64,000 bases of DNA from Methanoplanus limicola DSM 2279 (GTDB lineage Archaea > Halobacteriota > Methanomicrobia > Methanomicrobiales > Methanomicrobiaceae), in assembly GCF_000243255.1 (NCBI RefSeq), contig NZ_CM001436.1, positions 2,588,635 through 2,652,634 of the forward strand. The letters are read 5' to 3'. The notes below the pieces were generated by a model that saw nothing but the letters and a program-made list of their open reading frames with translations, was not told where the DNA came from and did not search any database. Positions 38,301 to 47,550 of this stretch are shown piece after piece. Position 1 is the stretch's first letter. Each line of letters starts with the position of its first letter. Both the position numbers and the translations under genes were made by a program.

Positions 38301-38413
38301 CAGCACTCGCAGAAGAGGCAAGTGCATCCGTTGAGGAGATCGGAAGTGCAATCCATGAAGTCAGTGAACTTGTAAAGGACCTCGACACTGCCAATTCCAG
38401 ATTTAAGTACTGA
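35393..38413 (+). CDS. Soluble methyl-accepting chemotaxis protein with four PAS domains (MCP4)
   Basis: 1006 residues, no membrane segment. Three of the four PAS domains are nearly the same sequence (beginning near 62, 308 and 425; each with [24 protein letters not shown] and a terminal [11 protein letters not shown]), the second one (about 185-295) is unrelated to them. Then follow a HAMP-like part (about 560-680) and the signalling tip near 840. The repeated PAS most likely bind the same ligand or cofactor, giving avidity or graded response. Followed by cheW after 13 nt. Confidence 0.92.
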   Translation: MVFKEFEKSVEGYISNKEIALIDVDGCEGEEKKYAQLFNRLIEAVGNNEKEYGKELREAERLQRRTGALLDFNPQGITVLAADKHRIHLNKEYERIWRGTYDELMAKKLYDFDITITAGADFYASYETKKNEVSDMEIKWPNGEVTYLRLFQTPILNNKGEIDVNYYIYQDLTEQVEKMNAIKKLEEQSKAIVRENPMPIILWNKDTTVREANKAFVKVSGFSEQEAKNLTNRDFRYISQAGKSVAETIETKKASHGEATIEFPAGIKTVERYNIPLLDENGMVDSVLTVYNDITLLREEINNSEKLQKRTEAFLKDNPQGITVLAGDKHRLDLNKEYERIWRGTYDELMAKKLYDFDITVTGGDDFYASYETKRKAVSDLEINWQNGEKTYLRLFQTPILDENGEIDVNYYIYQDLTEQTNELKEVQKLQKRADTFLKDNPQAITVLAPDKHRLDLNKEYERAWRGSYNELMAKKLYDFDITVTGDDFYASYETKRKAVSDLEIRWPDHTKSYLRLFQTPILDDDGNIDVNYYIYQDRTPEVSQSLYMDSEVKKVAADLEAIAQGRPEEMKLEVGEADQYTKEIRNQFLEITSSVGDVNESLAKLLTDIEALVKAGEDGKLDFRADTNKYQGAYIDMIEGVNNLLVTAAIPINESLKICDSFADADFTARFSDDIKVKGDFLRLKEALNNIGINVAENLKKSAEVTRQVAINSEEVGKGTNEVSKAAEAVANTSQKAADLTKDLLINIEDINRQIADLSASNEEIASTSQEVFNAANGVVEIGKEAQGLGNDANKKMGNVEKIAKESVNEINDLTEKVKEVSNVVKLINDITGQINLLALNAAIEAARAGEHGRGFAVVAGEVKNLAAEARAATDSIESVVSMVQTSSEKTAGAINNANNEIVEGVGSVTKALEALNTIIKNAGQVTTDIGEITRAIEDQANISNNVVRSVDSGTQKTKEVQREAEELAALAEEASASVEEIGSAIHEVSELVKDLDTANSRFKY

Positions 38414-38426
38414 ATTAAGGTGCAAT

Positions 38427-38888
38427 ATGTCTGAAATGAAAGATGTTGTTCAGTTCGAGATTGGAGGGGTGCAGTATGCACTTGACATCCACATCTCACG
38501 TGAAATTGTTGAGATGATGCCGATTACTCCGGTACCAAGAGCACCGGCACATATTGCAGGCATCATAAACCTGAGGGGAGAGATTACCAATATCTTAAAC
38601 CTCAACTGTTTAATGGGCCTCCCTCCCGGAAATGAGGCAGAAAACAGAAAGATTATCGTTCTTGTACCGGAAGCTGCAAACGGGTCCAATGTCGGCCTTA
38701 TTGTCGATGATGTCCAGAGCGTCCTTCAGATATCCTCAGATGACATAGACCAGATGGACGAGACGATGTCAAGGGAAGCATATGTCAAAGGCATTATAAA
38801 ACTGGGAAAGAACGGGGATGATAACAAAGAACTTGTAATCTGGATTGACATCGCCAAAATACTTGAAGACACCCTCGTTGAGAACTGA
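38427..38888 (+). CDS. cheW: CheW adaptor 4
   Basis: 153-residue CheW, full signature (DVVQFEIGGVQYALDIHISREIV). Nearly the same as CheW 5. AAGGTGCAAT precedes ATG 38427. It is the last gene of the MCP4 unit. Confidence 0.95.
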   Translation: MSEMKDVVQFEIGGVQYALDIHISREIVEMMPITPVPRAPAHIAGIINLRGEITNILNLNCLMGLPPGNEAENRKIIVLVPEAANGSNVGLIVDDVQSVLQISSDDIDQMDETMSREAYVKGIIKLGKNGDDNKELVIWIDIAKILEDTLVEN

Positions 38889-39224
38889 TAAAAGGAGATT
38901 CCGGATAACCGGCAGGGAAGAACCGTAGATCTAAGGGGAGGGTCTTTTTGCCCGGAATCCTGACAGATATACTTTTTTTGCAGAAAAATCAGCCATCTCA
39001 CCAATAATTCCGCATATCAAAAGCTGCATCAGGGGCTGCAGAAATTCCTAACTGAAAATATAACGGGATGTGGATTAAGATTATGGGATGTGGATTAAGA
39101 TTATGGGATGTGGATTAAGATTATGAGATGTGGATTAAGATTATGAGATGTGGATTAAGATTATCAAAGACTTTAACGAAGGATATAATAATTATCAGAA
39201 ATAATTAAACATTACTGACCTGTC
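38889..39224. other. Non-coding stretch with tandem repeat before the response-regulator gene
   Basis: 336 nt without a gene. It holds the five-copy 20-bp tandem repeat. AAGGATATAATAATTATC just behind the repeat (39179-39196) may contain the TATA box for the next gene, which starts at 39225. Confidence 0.55.
39065..39164 (+). repeat. Five tandem copies of a 20-bp unit
   Basis: Unit GGGATGTGGATTAAGATTAT at 39065, 39085 and 39105; the last two copies (39125, 39145) begin GAGATG instead of GGGATG. There are no spacers, so this is a VNTR-like array and not a CRISPR. It lies about 60 nt upstream of the response-regulator start. Confidence 0.95.
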
Positions 39225-41306
39225 ATGGAGGCCGAAGAGATAAATAAAATACTTTACGTTGATGATGAACCGGCTCTTCTTGAAGTTACAAAACTCTTCC
39301 TTGAGCAGAAATACAACATTCCGGTTGAGACAAAAAATTCACCGGAAGAAGCCCTGAAATATCTGACCACTGAAACTGTCGATCTGATCATCTCAGATTA
39401 CGAGATGCCGGATATGAACGGGATAGAATTTTTGAAAATATCAAAGGAGAAATATCCTAAGATACCATTTATCATTTATACAGGCAAAGGCAGGGAAGAG
39501 GTCGTTATTGAAGCCCTTAATAATGGTGCTGAATATTATATCCAGAAAGGCGGAGAACCAAAATCACAGTTTGCAGAACTATCTCATAAAATAAGGACGG
39601 CAATTGAGAAGAAAAAGGCCGAAGAAAAACTGATCCGTGATGAAAAACGGTTTGAAACACTACTGGAGTTCACAAACAGATCAACCTCCGACTTAAGAAG
39701 CCTGATGGATTATGCACTTGAGGAAAATATAACCAATACAGAGAGCACTCATGGCTACTTCGCCTTTGTTGAGGAGGAAAATAACCTTTTAAGGATGTAT
39801 TCATGGTCAAAAAATGCAATGGATGAGTGCAGAATAAAAGATATAGCCAGAGAGTTTAGTATCCCAAAAACCGGACTGTGGGGAGAACCGATAAGAGAGA
39901 GAAGAGCCATAATAACAAATGACTATTCCAAAGATAACCCGGGAAAAAAAGGCCTGCCAAAGGGGCATGTCGCAATAAAAAGGCACCTTGGTGTCCCTAT
40001 CTTTGACGGCGAAAAGATAGTTATGCTCGCCGGAGTTGCAAATAAAGAAAATGAATATGATGAATCAGACATCCGGCAGATAACCCTCCTCATGAAAGGG
40101 CTGTGGAATATTATCAGGCACCATGAATATGAGAAAAAGATTGAGACAGCAAAGAATGAACTCAGGGATATAAAGGCAGCAATAAGCTCTGATCACAGCA
40201 TCAATAATGAAAAAGAGGAAAACGGTCTCCCATCCATATCATCTGAAATCCCCAAAGCAGTAACAGATGAAAATTTCCGGGACAAAAGCCACCTAAACCT
40301 GAAAAAACTTCAGGACCTTCAGAATTCACTCTCAGAGGTGCTTGGAGTATCTATGGTAGTTTTATCACCGGACGGTCGACCACTAACAGAGATCAGCAAA
40401 TCCGGCAGCATATGCGATATTCTCGGCCATAATTATGAAAAAGCCGCAGAGATCTGCAAAGAACATTTGGTCCGGGCTATAGAAAATATAAATAGAAATA
40501 ATACTCCAAAAACCTGGGAATGTGAAGCTACAGGACTTATGTGCGGCGCTTTCCCTGTAAATATCCCGGAAGTGTCTGCCGGAATGTGGTGTATCAGAAA
40601 TTGCAGGATAAATACAGGATATGAAAAAATTGACCGTTTCCTGAGATCCGTGCAGGCTGACGAAGAAACATCCCGGCAGATAAGAGATGAATATTCAGCA
40701 CAAAAAATTTATTCTGAGAGTGAATTTAAAAAGATCGTCAGTCTTATATGGTATCTGAATATCTACCTCTCCCATATAGAAGATCTAAACCTCAGAATGT
40801 TAAAAGAAGCCGAAACAAGAGAGAGCTATTATGAAACCTCCGGTAAACTGAAAGAGGCAGGGCTGAAAATACTGAGGTCTGATTCCACAGACGATATTTT
40901 CAGAATAACTCTTATTACTGCAATTGACATCTCCGGTATGGACTGCGGTGCATTATACAGCTACGATGAAAAATCAGACCAGATGCATCTCAGACATTAT
41001 ACAGGAGTTACAGAGAAATTCATAACAGAGAGAGATAAATCCGGCTTAATAAACAGATATTATGATATAATTCTCAAAGGTGACAGTATATATAAAAGCT
41101 GCCGGAATACGGGAAAATCCGGCGAAGAGAGTATAACACGGGAAAATATTAAAACATACGGGATAATTCCCATAATACACTATTCCGGAATAAAAGGATG
41201 TATTGTAGTAGCATCCCACACGGCAGACCGGATAGAATATGACAAAAAACTTATGCTGGAAGCATTGGCTGCTCAGATTGCACCAGGATTTATCAAAGAA
41301 CAATAA
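39225..41306 (+). CDS. Response regulator with GAF, PocR-like and GAF sensor domains
   Basis: 693 residues. The receiver domain has the phosphoacceptor Asp58 (LIISDYEMPD), acidic pair D13/D14 and Lys in IYTGKG. Then a GAF-like domain (about 145-300), a PocR-type sensory domain (about 365-530, LQDLQNSLSEVLGVSMVVLSPDGRPLT and Cys-rich CDILGHNYEKAAEICKEHL) and a second GAF (about 550-690). There is no kinase, DNA-binding or cyclase output, so it may act as a signal integrator or phosphate sink. It lies alone between MCP4 and MCP5 units, in the same direction. Confidence 0.85.
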   Translation: MEAEEINKILYVDDEPALLEVTKLFLEQKYNIPVETKNSPEEALKYLTTETVDLIISDYEMPDMNGIEFLKISKEKYPKIPFIIYTGKGREEVVIEALNNGAEYYIQKGGEPKSQFAELSHKIRTAIEKKKAEEKLIRDEKRFETLLEFTNRSTSDLRSLMDYALEENITNTESTHGYFAFVEEENNLLRMYSWSKNAMDECRIKDIAREFSIPKTGLWGEPIRERRAIITNDYSKDNPGKKGLPKGHVAIKRHLGVPIFDGEKIVMLAGVANKENEYDESDIRQITLLMKGLWNIIRHHEYEKKIETAKNELRDIKAAISSDHSINNEKEENGLPSISSEIPKAVTDENFRDKSHLNLKKLQDLQNSLSEVLGVSMVVLSPDGRPLTEISKSGSICDILGHNYEKAAEICKEHLVRAIENINRNNTPKTWECEATGLMCGAFPVNIPEVSAGMWCIRNCRINTGYEKIDRFLRSVQADEETSRQIRDEYSAQKIYSESEFKKIVSLIWYLNIYLSHIEDLNLRMLKEAETRESYYETSGKLKEAGLKILRSDSTDDIFRITLITAIDISGMDCGALYSYDEKSDQMHLRHYTGVTEKFITERDKSGLINRYYDIILKGDSIYKSCRNTGKSGEESITRENIKTYGIIPIIHYSGIKGCIVVASHTADRIEYDKKLMLEALAAQIAPGFIKEQ

Positions 41307-41312
41307 TATACC

Positions 41313-41349
41313 CATTCCCTTTTTCGGGATGAAAAGTTAAGTCTTTTTT
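41313..41349 (+). terminator. Hairpin and T-run after the response-regulator gene
   Basis: CATTCCC and GGGATG flank a T5 loop (41313-41331) with one bulge; a T8 tract follows at 41343-41350. Likely transcription end. Confidence 0.45.
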
Positions 41350-41559
41350 TTAGCTGTAATATTTACAGACGGAATAATAATCCATAAAGGACTCAAAGTC
41401 CAAAAATGCCCGTATTCGCGGATTACAAAAGAAATTATATTATTCCGGCAGATAAACCGGAGAGATCCTTTCCGCCATGCGCAAAGTATTTATCAGATGG
41501 TCTTCTTAGAGGAGTTTATATTACACATGATAGAGGTGTAAAAATACAAAATTCCGGTT

Positions 41560-43797
41560 GTGATTATAATGAATGTGGCAGAACTGACAGAAAAACTTGG
41601 GAGATATTTAGATGGAGATATAACGGCATCAGTTGATTTAGAGAGAACTGATGATGAACTGGCACCGTTAGGGAAGTTAATTAACAGGCTGATTGACGAA
41701 AAGAATGAATGTGACAGAAAAGGGGATTATCTGTACAAAACTGTAATGACGGCCCCTATCCCTCTTTTAATGATAGACCAAAACCTCATCATTGAAGATG
41801 TGAATGATGATTTTGTCGAATTATCCGGACTTAATAAAGAGAGAATCATCTCACGCAGGATGAATGACCTCTACTCTGAGTTTGCCATCACAAAAATTGA
41901 AGGAGAGGGGACAAAGGACGCCTTTGAGAGGAAAAGAAGAACAGACGGCAAGTTCAACATGACCTTCAGAGGTGAAAAAAGAATAATTAAAGTAGCTGCA
42001 ATACCTGTCATGGATGAGAAGGGTAATGTCAGAAATATAAATACAACATGGGTCGATATAACCGACATTGAGAACGAAAGGGCCTGGTTTGAATCAATTC
42101 TTGACGTAATTCCGTTCCCAGTCTCTGTCACAGATATGGATATGAACTGGACATACCTAAACCCTGCAACAGCAGGAATGGCAAATGTCGATAAAAAAGA
42201 GGCCATAGGCACACAGTGCAGCAGATGGGATGCAAATATATGCAGGACAAAGGACTGCGGTATTGAATGCCTGAGAAAAGGAAAAGAGAAGACATTTTTT
42301 GAACAGGACGGTGGAAACTTCATGGTTGATGTAGCATGGGTCAAAGATGCTGCGGGAAAAAATGTCGGCCATGTTGAGATTATTCAGGATATTACAGCGA
42401 CAACTAAAGTTGGAGAATACCTGAAGCAGGAAGTCGCAAATGTTGCAGCTGACCTTGAATCAATTGCCAAAGGGAAATTTGAGGATGTAAAGCTGACTGT
42501 CGGTGAAGCGGACAGTTATACGAAGGAAGTCAGGGAACAGTTTGTGGAGATTACAGAATCGATAAGATCTGTAAATGATACCTTCAAAGGGCTTGTAGTT
42601 GAGATTGAAGGTCTTGTCAATGCCGGAACAGAAGGAAAACTTGAAACAAGGTCAGAAAGTAAAAAATATCACGGCGAATATGTTGACCTCGTTGAAAACC
42701 TCAATAATTTAATGGATGCCATCGCAACGCCGATAAACGAAGCAATGACAATATGCAACAGTTATGCAGATGCAGATTTCACAGCAAGATTTTCGGACAT
42801 TATCCCTGTAAAAGGAGATTTCCTGAAATTTAAGGATGCAATAAACAACATTGGAATAAATGTTTCAGAAGTTATCAAAGCGACAAACAATGTCACAAAG
42901 CAGATATCAGTCAATTCAGATGAGGTAGGAAAAGGAACTGACGAAGTTGCAAAGGCAGCAGAAGGGGTTGCAAACACAAGCCAGAAAGCGGCGGAACTGA
43001 CAAAAGACCTGCTGATCAGCATTGAAGACATAAACCGGCAGATTGCAGACCTCTCAGCTTCAAATGAGGAGATTGCCAGTACATCACAGGAAGTATTCAA
43101 TGCCGCAAACCATGTCGTTGAGATAGGCAAAGAGGCACAGAGCCTTGGGAATGACGCCAACGTGAAGATGGGCAATGTCGAAAAAATTGCAAAAGAGAGC
43201 GTACACGAGATAAACGACCTGACCGAGAAGGTAAAGGAGGTCAGCAATGTCGTTAAACTGATAAATGACATCACGGGCCAGATTAACCTCCTTGCACTCA
43301 ATGCAGCAATTGAAGCTGCACGTGCAGGCGAGCACGGACGTGGATTCGCTGTTGTCGCCGGAGAAGTCAAAAACCTTGCAGCAGAAGCAAGAGCGGCAGC
43401 AGATTCAATTGGAAATGTCGTCTCAATGGTCCAGACAAGCAGTGAAAAGACTGCCGGTGCAATAAACAATGCCAACAACGAGATAGTAGAGGGTGTAGGA
43501 AGTGTAACAAAAGCACTTGAGGCACTCAATACCATTATTGAAAATGCCGGACAGGTCACAACCGATATAGGCGAGATCACAAAGGCGATTGAGGACCAGG
43601 CAAATATCTCAAACAATGTGGTTCAGTCGGTAGATAAAGGAACCTTAAAGACAAAAGAGGTTCAGAAAGAAGCAGAGGAACTTGCAGCCCTTGCTGAAGA
43701 GGCAAGTGCATCAGTTGAGGAGATTGGAAGTGCAATCCATGAAGTCAGTGCACTTGTAAAGGAACTTGACACTGCAAATGCCAGATTCAAATACTGA
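41560..43797 (+). CDS. Soluble methyl-accepting chemotaxis protein with two PAS domains (MCP5)
   Basis: 745 residues when read from GTG 41560; ATG at 41569 is an alternative start ([10 protein letters not shown]). A short HAMP-like start, two PAS domains (about 55-165 and 175-285), a HAMP-like unit and the signalling coiled coil with tip near 580. The second PAS has the same four Cys spacing as MCP3 (C220, C228, C233, C237). It is in effect a shortened MCP3 lacking its first PAS. The upstream sequence TTACAC...GTGTAA (41521-41541) could fold over GAGG. Followed by cheW after 12 nt. Confidence 0.92.
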   Translation: MIIMNVAELTEKLGRYLDGDITASVDLERTDDELAPLGKLINRLIDEKNECDRKGDYLYKTVMTAPIPLLMIDQNLIIEDVNDDFVELSGLNKERIISRRMNDLYSEFAITKIEGEGTKDAFERKRRTDGKFNMTFRGEKRIIKVAAIPVMDEKGNVRNINTTWVDITDIENERAWFESILDVIPFPVSVTDMDMNWTYLNPATAGMANVDKKEAIGTQCSRWDANICRTKDCGIECLRKGKEKTFFEQDGGNFMVDVAWVKDAAGKNVGHVEIIQDITATTKVGEYLKQEVANVAADLESIAKGKFEDVKLTVGEADSYTKEVREQFVEITESIRSVNDTFKGLVVEIEGLVNAGTEGKLETRSESKKYHGEYVDLVENLNNLMDAIATPINEAMTICNSYADADFTARFSDIIPVKGDFLKFKDAINNIGINVSEVIKATNNVTKQISVNSDEVGKGTDEVAKAAEGVANTSQKAAELTKDLLISIEDINRQIADLSASNEEIASTSQEVFNAANHVVEIGKEAQSLGNDANVKMGNVEKIAKESVHEINDLTEKVKEVSNVVKLINDITGQINLLALNAAIEAARAGEHGRGFAVVAGEVKNLAAEARAAADSIGNVVSMVQTSSEKTAGAINNANNEIVEGVGSVTKALEALNTIIENAGQVTTDIGEITKAIEDQANISNNVVQSVDKGTLKTKEVQKEAEELAALAEEASASVEEIGSAIHEVSALVKELDTANARFKY

Positions 43798-43809
43798 CAG
43801 GAGATTAAT

Positions 43810-44271
43810 ATGTCTGAAATGAAGGATGTCGTGCAGTTTGAAATAGGCGGAGTACAGTATGCACTCGACATTCATATATCAAGAGAGATTGTTGAGATGA
43901 TGCCTATAACGCCTGTGCCCCGTGCACCTGCACATATTGCCGGCATAATAAACCTAAGGGGTGAGATAACCAATATCTTAAATCTCAACTATCTGATGGG
44001 GCTTCCGCCCGGAAATGAGGCAGAAAACCAAAAGATTATCGTACTTGTCCCTGAAGCTGCAAACGGCTCAAATGTCGGCCTTATTGTCGATGATGTCCAG
44101 AGCGTGCTCCAGATCTCCACCGACGATATAGACCAGATGGATGAGACGATGTCAAAGGTGGCATATGTCAAAGGAATTATCAAGATGGGCAAAGAAGGAG
44201 ATGAAAAGAAGAACCTCGTAATCTGGATTGATATAGCAAAAATACTATCAGATACCCTTACAGAAACCTGA
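43810..44271 (+). CDS. cheW: CheW adaptor 5
   Basis: 153-residue CheW, closely similar to CheW 4. AGGAG site before ATG 43810. It closes the row of five receptor-adaptor pairs and lies 122 nt before the stressosome genes, so readthrough into them is possible. Confidence 0.95.
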   Translation: MSEMKDVVQFEIGGVQYALDIHISREIVEMMPITPVPRAPAHIAGIINLRGEITNILNLNYLMGLPPGNEAENQKIIVLVPEAANGSNVGLIVDDVQSVLQISTDDIDQMDETMSKVAYVKGIIKMGKEGDEKKNLVIWIDIAKILSDTLTET

Positions 44272-44393
44272 AATATATAAAGATAAATTTTTTATTAAAA
44301 AAATTCTGATAATTAAAGTAAAATAACATTTTTGACATCCGGAAATATCTGTCATATCCGGAAATAAAGATAATATACATAAAGGCGGTAAAA

Positions 44394-45230
44394 ATGAGAA
44401 AAACAGAAGAACAGCTGATTAAAGAACTTGCAGAGAGAGATAAAGAGTTAAACTTCCTTTACAGTATCTCAGATATTGTGGATAGCCATGGCAAAAATAT
44501 CAATGAGATCGCCGGAGGAATAATAAAACGCCTCCCAGGTGCACTTCAGTACCCCGATATTGCCTGTGCTGAAATTAATATTAAAGGTGAGAAGATCAGA
44601 ACCGAACCTTTCAGGGAGACTGAATGGCAGATGTCAGACCAGCTTAAGTTTGAAGGAAGGAGAGTTGGTGAGATATCAGTATATTACATGGAAGAAAAAC
44701 CCGGCTTTGATGAAAGCCCGTTCTTAAAAGAAGAAGAAAAACTGCTTAAAACACTTTCTGAGAGAATCAGCAAAATTATTGAGAGAATATGGTCTGAAGA
44801 GGCGCTTGTTGAGAAAACAAAAGAGATAATCAAGTTATCAACCCCTGTTACGCAGATATGGAATGATATCCTGATTCTGCCGCTAATCGGCACACTGGAT
44901 TCTGAGAGAACTCTGCAGATGATGGAGGAACTTCTGATAAAGATCAGGGAAACAGGTGCAAGATTCATCATTATGGACGCAACCGGAGTTGGGACGATAG
45001 ACTCCGCTGTTGCTGCAAATATTCTGAAAACCTCGCAGGCTGTAAAGATGCTCGGTTCACATATGATCTTTACCGGAATTAAACCCGAAGTTGCAATGAC
45101 TATGGTGCATCTCGGAATAGATCTTGGAGATATAATAACAAGGGCAACCCTCCAGGAGGGTGTAGAATATGCCCTGGATGAGAAGGGCCTTGCAATCGTA
45201 AAGAAGAGCATGATCATTCAGAGGCAGTAA
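44394..45230 (+). CDS. RsbR-like stressosome sensor/scaffold (non-heme N-terminus, STAS domain)
   Basis: 278 residues. The N-terminal 130 residues are GAF-like (NFLYSISDIVDSHGKNINEIAGGIIKRLPGAL, ISVYYMEEKPGFDESPFLKEEEKLLKTL). A linker helix leads to the STAS domain (about 145-265) with VTQIWNDILILPLIGTLDS and DATGVGTIDSAVA, where the Thr in the latter corresponds to the phosphorylated region of RsbR. It would co-assemble with RsbS into the stressosome shell and perceive signals through its N-terminal part. AAGGCGGT precedes ATG. First of a five- or six-gene operon. Confidence 0.85.
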   Translation: MRKTEEQLIKELAERDKELNFLYSISDIVDSHGKNINEIAGGIIKRLPGALQYPDIACAEINIKGEKIRTEPFRETEWQMSDQLKFEGRRVGEISVYYMEEKPGFDESPFLKEEEKLLKTLSERISKIIERIWSEEALVEKTKEIIKLSTPVTQIWNDILILPLIGTLDSERTLQMMEELLIKIRETGARFIIMDATGVGTIDSAVAANILKTSQAVKMLGSHMIFTGIKPEVAMTMVHLGIDLGDIITRATLQEGVEYALDEKGLAIVKKSMIIQRQ

Positions 45231-45233
45231 ACC

Positions 45234-45596
45234 ATGGAGAGAATACCCATTCTGAAACTGCAGAGCTATCTTCTGGTTTCTATTCAGACAGATCTCCATG
45301 ATGTAATAATCACTGCCCTTCAGGAGGATATTCTTAAGGAAATATCAGAAACAGGCGCAAGAGGGGTACTGATTGACATCTCTGCTCTTGACCTTGTGGA
45401 TTCATTTATGGCAAGGACTCTGAGGGACTGCGGGATTATGGCCGGACTTTTGGGTGCAAAAGTTGTAATAACCGGAATTCAGCCGGCAGTTGCCATAACT
45501 CTTGTTGACCTTGGTCTTGACCTCTCCGGAATAACAACCGCATGTGACATTGACAGCGGTTTTGAGATATTGCAGGAGATCTCCGCGATAAAATGA
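45234..45596 (+). CDS. rsbS: RsbS-like STAS protein
   Basis: 120-residue single STAS domain: IPILKLQSYLLVSIQTDLHD and VLIDISALDLVDSFMARTL, where Ser57 matches the phosphorylated Ser59 of Bacillus RsbS. In bacteria it forms the core with RsbR and holds RsbT until phosphorylated. Start 3 nt after the RsbR-like stop, with GAGGCAG upstream. Length and position agree with RsbS. Confidence 0.9.
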   Translation: MERIPILKLQSYLLVSIQTDLHDVIITALQEDILKEISETGARGVLIDISALDLVDSFMARTLRDCGIMAGLLGAKVVITGIQPAVAITLVDLGLDLSGITTACDIDSGFEILQEISAIK

Positions 45597-45621
45597 CATT
45601 ATATTATTACGGAGCTTCAGT

Positions 45622-46017
45622 ATGTTCTTAAAATCGGTAGAGATAAAAGATGAGAGCGATATTCTGACATCGAGACGGATGGTCAGGGACGCTTCTCTGG
45701 GTATGGGATTTGGGATAGTGGACCAGACGAAACTTGCAACGGCAGCATCTGAACTGTCCCGGAATATATACCGTTATGCAGGTTTTGGGACAGTCAGTAT
45801 TGAGAGCATAAAAAATCCCGACGGAATTAAGATAATATTTGAGGATGAAGGGCCGGGGATGGAAGATACTGAACTTGCCATGAAAGAGGGATATACTACA
45901 ACTCCGGGAAGCCTGGGGCTTGGCCTTTCGGGATCAAAACGCCTTGTTGACGAGATGACCATAGATTCTGAACCGGGAAAAGGGACAAGAATTGAGATAA
46001 TCAAATACCTGCCATGA
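45622..46017 (+). CDS. rsbT: RsbT-like serine/threonine switch kinase
   Basis: 131-residue HATPase_c kinase: N-box ASELSRNIYRYAG, G1 EDEGPGMEDTELAMKEGYTT and GLGLSGSKRL, all as in RsbT. It would phosphorylate the STAS proteins and then be released to act on a partner. GGAG before ATG 45622. Its last bases overlap the start of the next gene (ATGA). Confidence 0.9.
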   Translation: MFLKSVEIKDESDILTSRRMVRDASLGMGFGIVDQTKLATAASELSRNIYRYAGFGTVSIESIKNPDGIKIIFEDEGPGMEDTELAMKEGYTTTPGSLGLGLSGSKRLVDEMTIDSEPGKGTRIEIIKYLP

Positions 46018-47018
46018 ACTCAGAATACAGGTGCAGGCAGGTATTTCTGGATGCACATAAATCAGCGGTAAAAAACGATATACACGGCCTTGCATCCCGG
46101 AATAATTTCCCGGATAAAATAATAGACGAGATCGATATCATTGCCGCAGAACTTGCCTCAAATCATATAAAACATGATACAATAAACGGGAGGATGAAAT
46201 ACGGAGTATTTAGTGACGAAAAATCCGGGATATATCTTGAGATAATTTCAGAAGATGAAGGGCCGGGCATCCCGGATTACGAACTTGCACTTGAGGACGG
46301 CTACACGACCTCATCCAGGAGTATGGGTGTCGGACTTGGTTCAGTAAGAAGACTCTCTGACGAATTCAGCATAAAATCCAGCATCTCGGGAACGATAATA
46401 CGCATAAAAAAATACGAGGAAAAATTACCTTCTGTTCCGGAGAAAAGTCTTAGAATAAGTGTACTTACACGCCATCATCCGCTTGAGAACGTCTGCGGTG
46501 ACGGCTATTATATTGAGAGGTTTAAAAACGGAGCATGTATAGCTGTGATAGACGGGCTTGGACACGGGATTCATGCACGTGAAGCTTCAGCATGTGCAGA
46601 GGAGTATTTAAGGCATAACGCTTCCGCAGAACCGATCAAATCCCTGCTTGAGGGACTTGGTGAAAAACTTAAAAAGACAAGGGGTGCAGTGGCGGGCATC
46701 ATGTTCATCAATGAGGATAAAGGAATTATGGAATTTGGAGGTGTGGGCGATATATCAGTTCACCTCTATCCAAAGGAGGAACACATAAGTTTTCACTCGG
46801 TACCCGGAATACTGGGTATGAGGAGAAGAGAAGTTACCATTCAGAGACATCCCTGGGTGAGCGGTAAGAGTATGGCGGTCATTCATTCTGACGGTATCAG
46901 TGCAAAACTGGACATTAACGGCTGCCTGCCGGAAGAACGCCCTGAAAGAATAGCACATTATATAATGAATGAGTACTGGCGGAAGAATGATGACGGAACA
47001 GTTGTGGTGGTGAAATAA
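46014..47018 (+). CDS. Fusion of an RsbT-like ATPase domain with an RsbX/PP2C-like phosphatase
   Basis: 334 residues. Residues 1-140 are a second RsbT-like HATPase (AAELASNHIKHD, EDEGPGIPDYELALEDGYTT, GVGLGSVRR). Residues about 150-334 are a PP2C/SpoIIE-type phosphatase of the RsbX kind with VCGDGYYIERF and AVIDGLGHG metal sites, FGGVGDISV and IHSDGISA. In bacterial stressosomes RsbX removes phosphates from RsbR/RsbS; here that enzyme is joined to a kinase-like domain. The fusion is known from bacterial modules. Overlaps the rsbT stop by 4 nt. Confidence 0.87.
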   Translation: MNSEYRCRQVFLDAHKSAVKNDIHGLASRNNFPDKIIDEIDIIAAELASNHIKHDTINGRMKYGVFSDEKSGIYLEIISEDEGPGIPDYELALEDGYTTSSRSMGVGLGSVRRLSDEFSIKSSISGTIIRIKKYEEKLPSVPEKSLRISVLTRHHPLENVCGDGYYIERFKNGACIAVIDGLGHGIHAREASACAEEYLRHNASAEPIKSLLEGLGEKLKKTRGAVAGIMFINEDKGIMEFGGVGDISVHLYPKEEHISFHSVPGILGMRRREVTIQRHPWVSGKSMAVIHSDGISAKLDINGCLPEERPERIAHYIMNEYWRKNDDGTVVVVK

Positions 47019-47462
47019 TTGAATGACAAACCGGATATAATTTACCTTCAGGAGAAACTTGACAGGAAAACAAAGGAAGTTCAGGAGTTAAGCATTGAAC
47101 TTGAGAAGACAAATGAAGGCCTTATAGCTCTTTATACCGAGCTTGATGATACAAACCGGATGCTCACGGAGAGCAATAAAAAACTGAAGGAGGAAGAGAA
47201 GAGGCTTCTTTCTTATCTCTTTGAAACCGTAAACAAGACCAGAAATCCGGTTGTGAGCATCACCAGAAATCTGGAGCTTCTTGAAGAGATGACAGTTCAG
47301 GATGATTTTGACCGGGATGATGTAAAAGCTATAATTGAGGTGATTAAATCCAATGCAAAGATGATCAATGAGAATATTTCTGAGCTGAATAAGGTCGCCC
47401 TTGCCGGCTCAGACAGGGTGCTTGACCATTACAGGGAATTCCTGACAGACCAGAGGGAATAA
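47019..47462 (+). CDS. Coiled-coil protein with histidine-kinase-like dimerisation region but no kinase domain
   Basis: 147 residues. The start DRKTKEVQELSIELEKTNEGLIALYTELDD resembles the linker found in the sensor kinases that follow bacterial RsbRSTX modules. The segment NKTRNPVVSITRNLELLEE occupies the place of an H-box (usually HELRTPL) but has Arg-Asn instead of His, and there is no HATPase. So it is probably an adaptor or a relic of the kinase. TTG start directly after the preceding TAA. Confidence 0.7.
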   Translation: MNDKPDIIYLQEKLDRKTKEVQELSIELEKTNEGLIALYTELDDTNRMLTESNKKLKEEEKRLLSYLFETVNKTRNPVVSITRNLELLEEMTVQDDFDRDDVKAIIEVIKSNAKMINENISELNKVALAGSDRVLDHYREFLTDQRE

Positions 47463-47550
47463 TATTTCCGGGCAGGAAATACTATGAATTTTATAGCATA
47501 TGAAGAGAAATGCCACGCAATATTTTGGATAAACGCCGGGAAATAATTCA

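Noticed and set aside
39065-39164. Possible CRISPR array
   Set aside because: The 20-bp units follow each other without spacers and there are no cas genes, so it is a tandem repeat.
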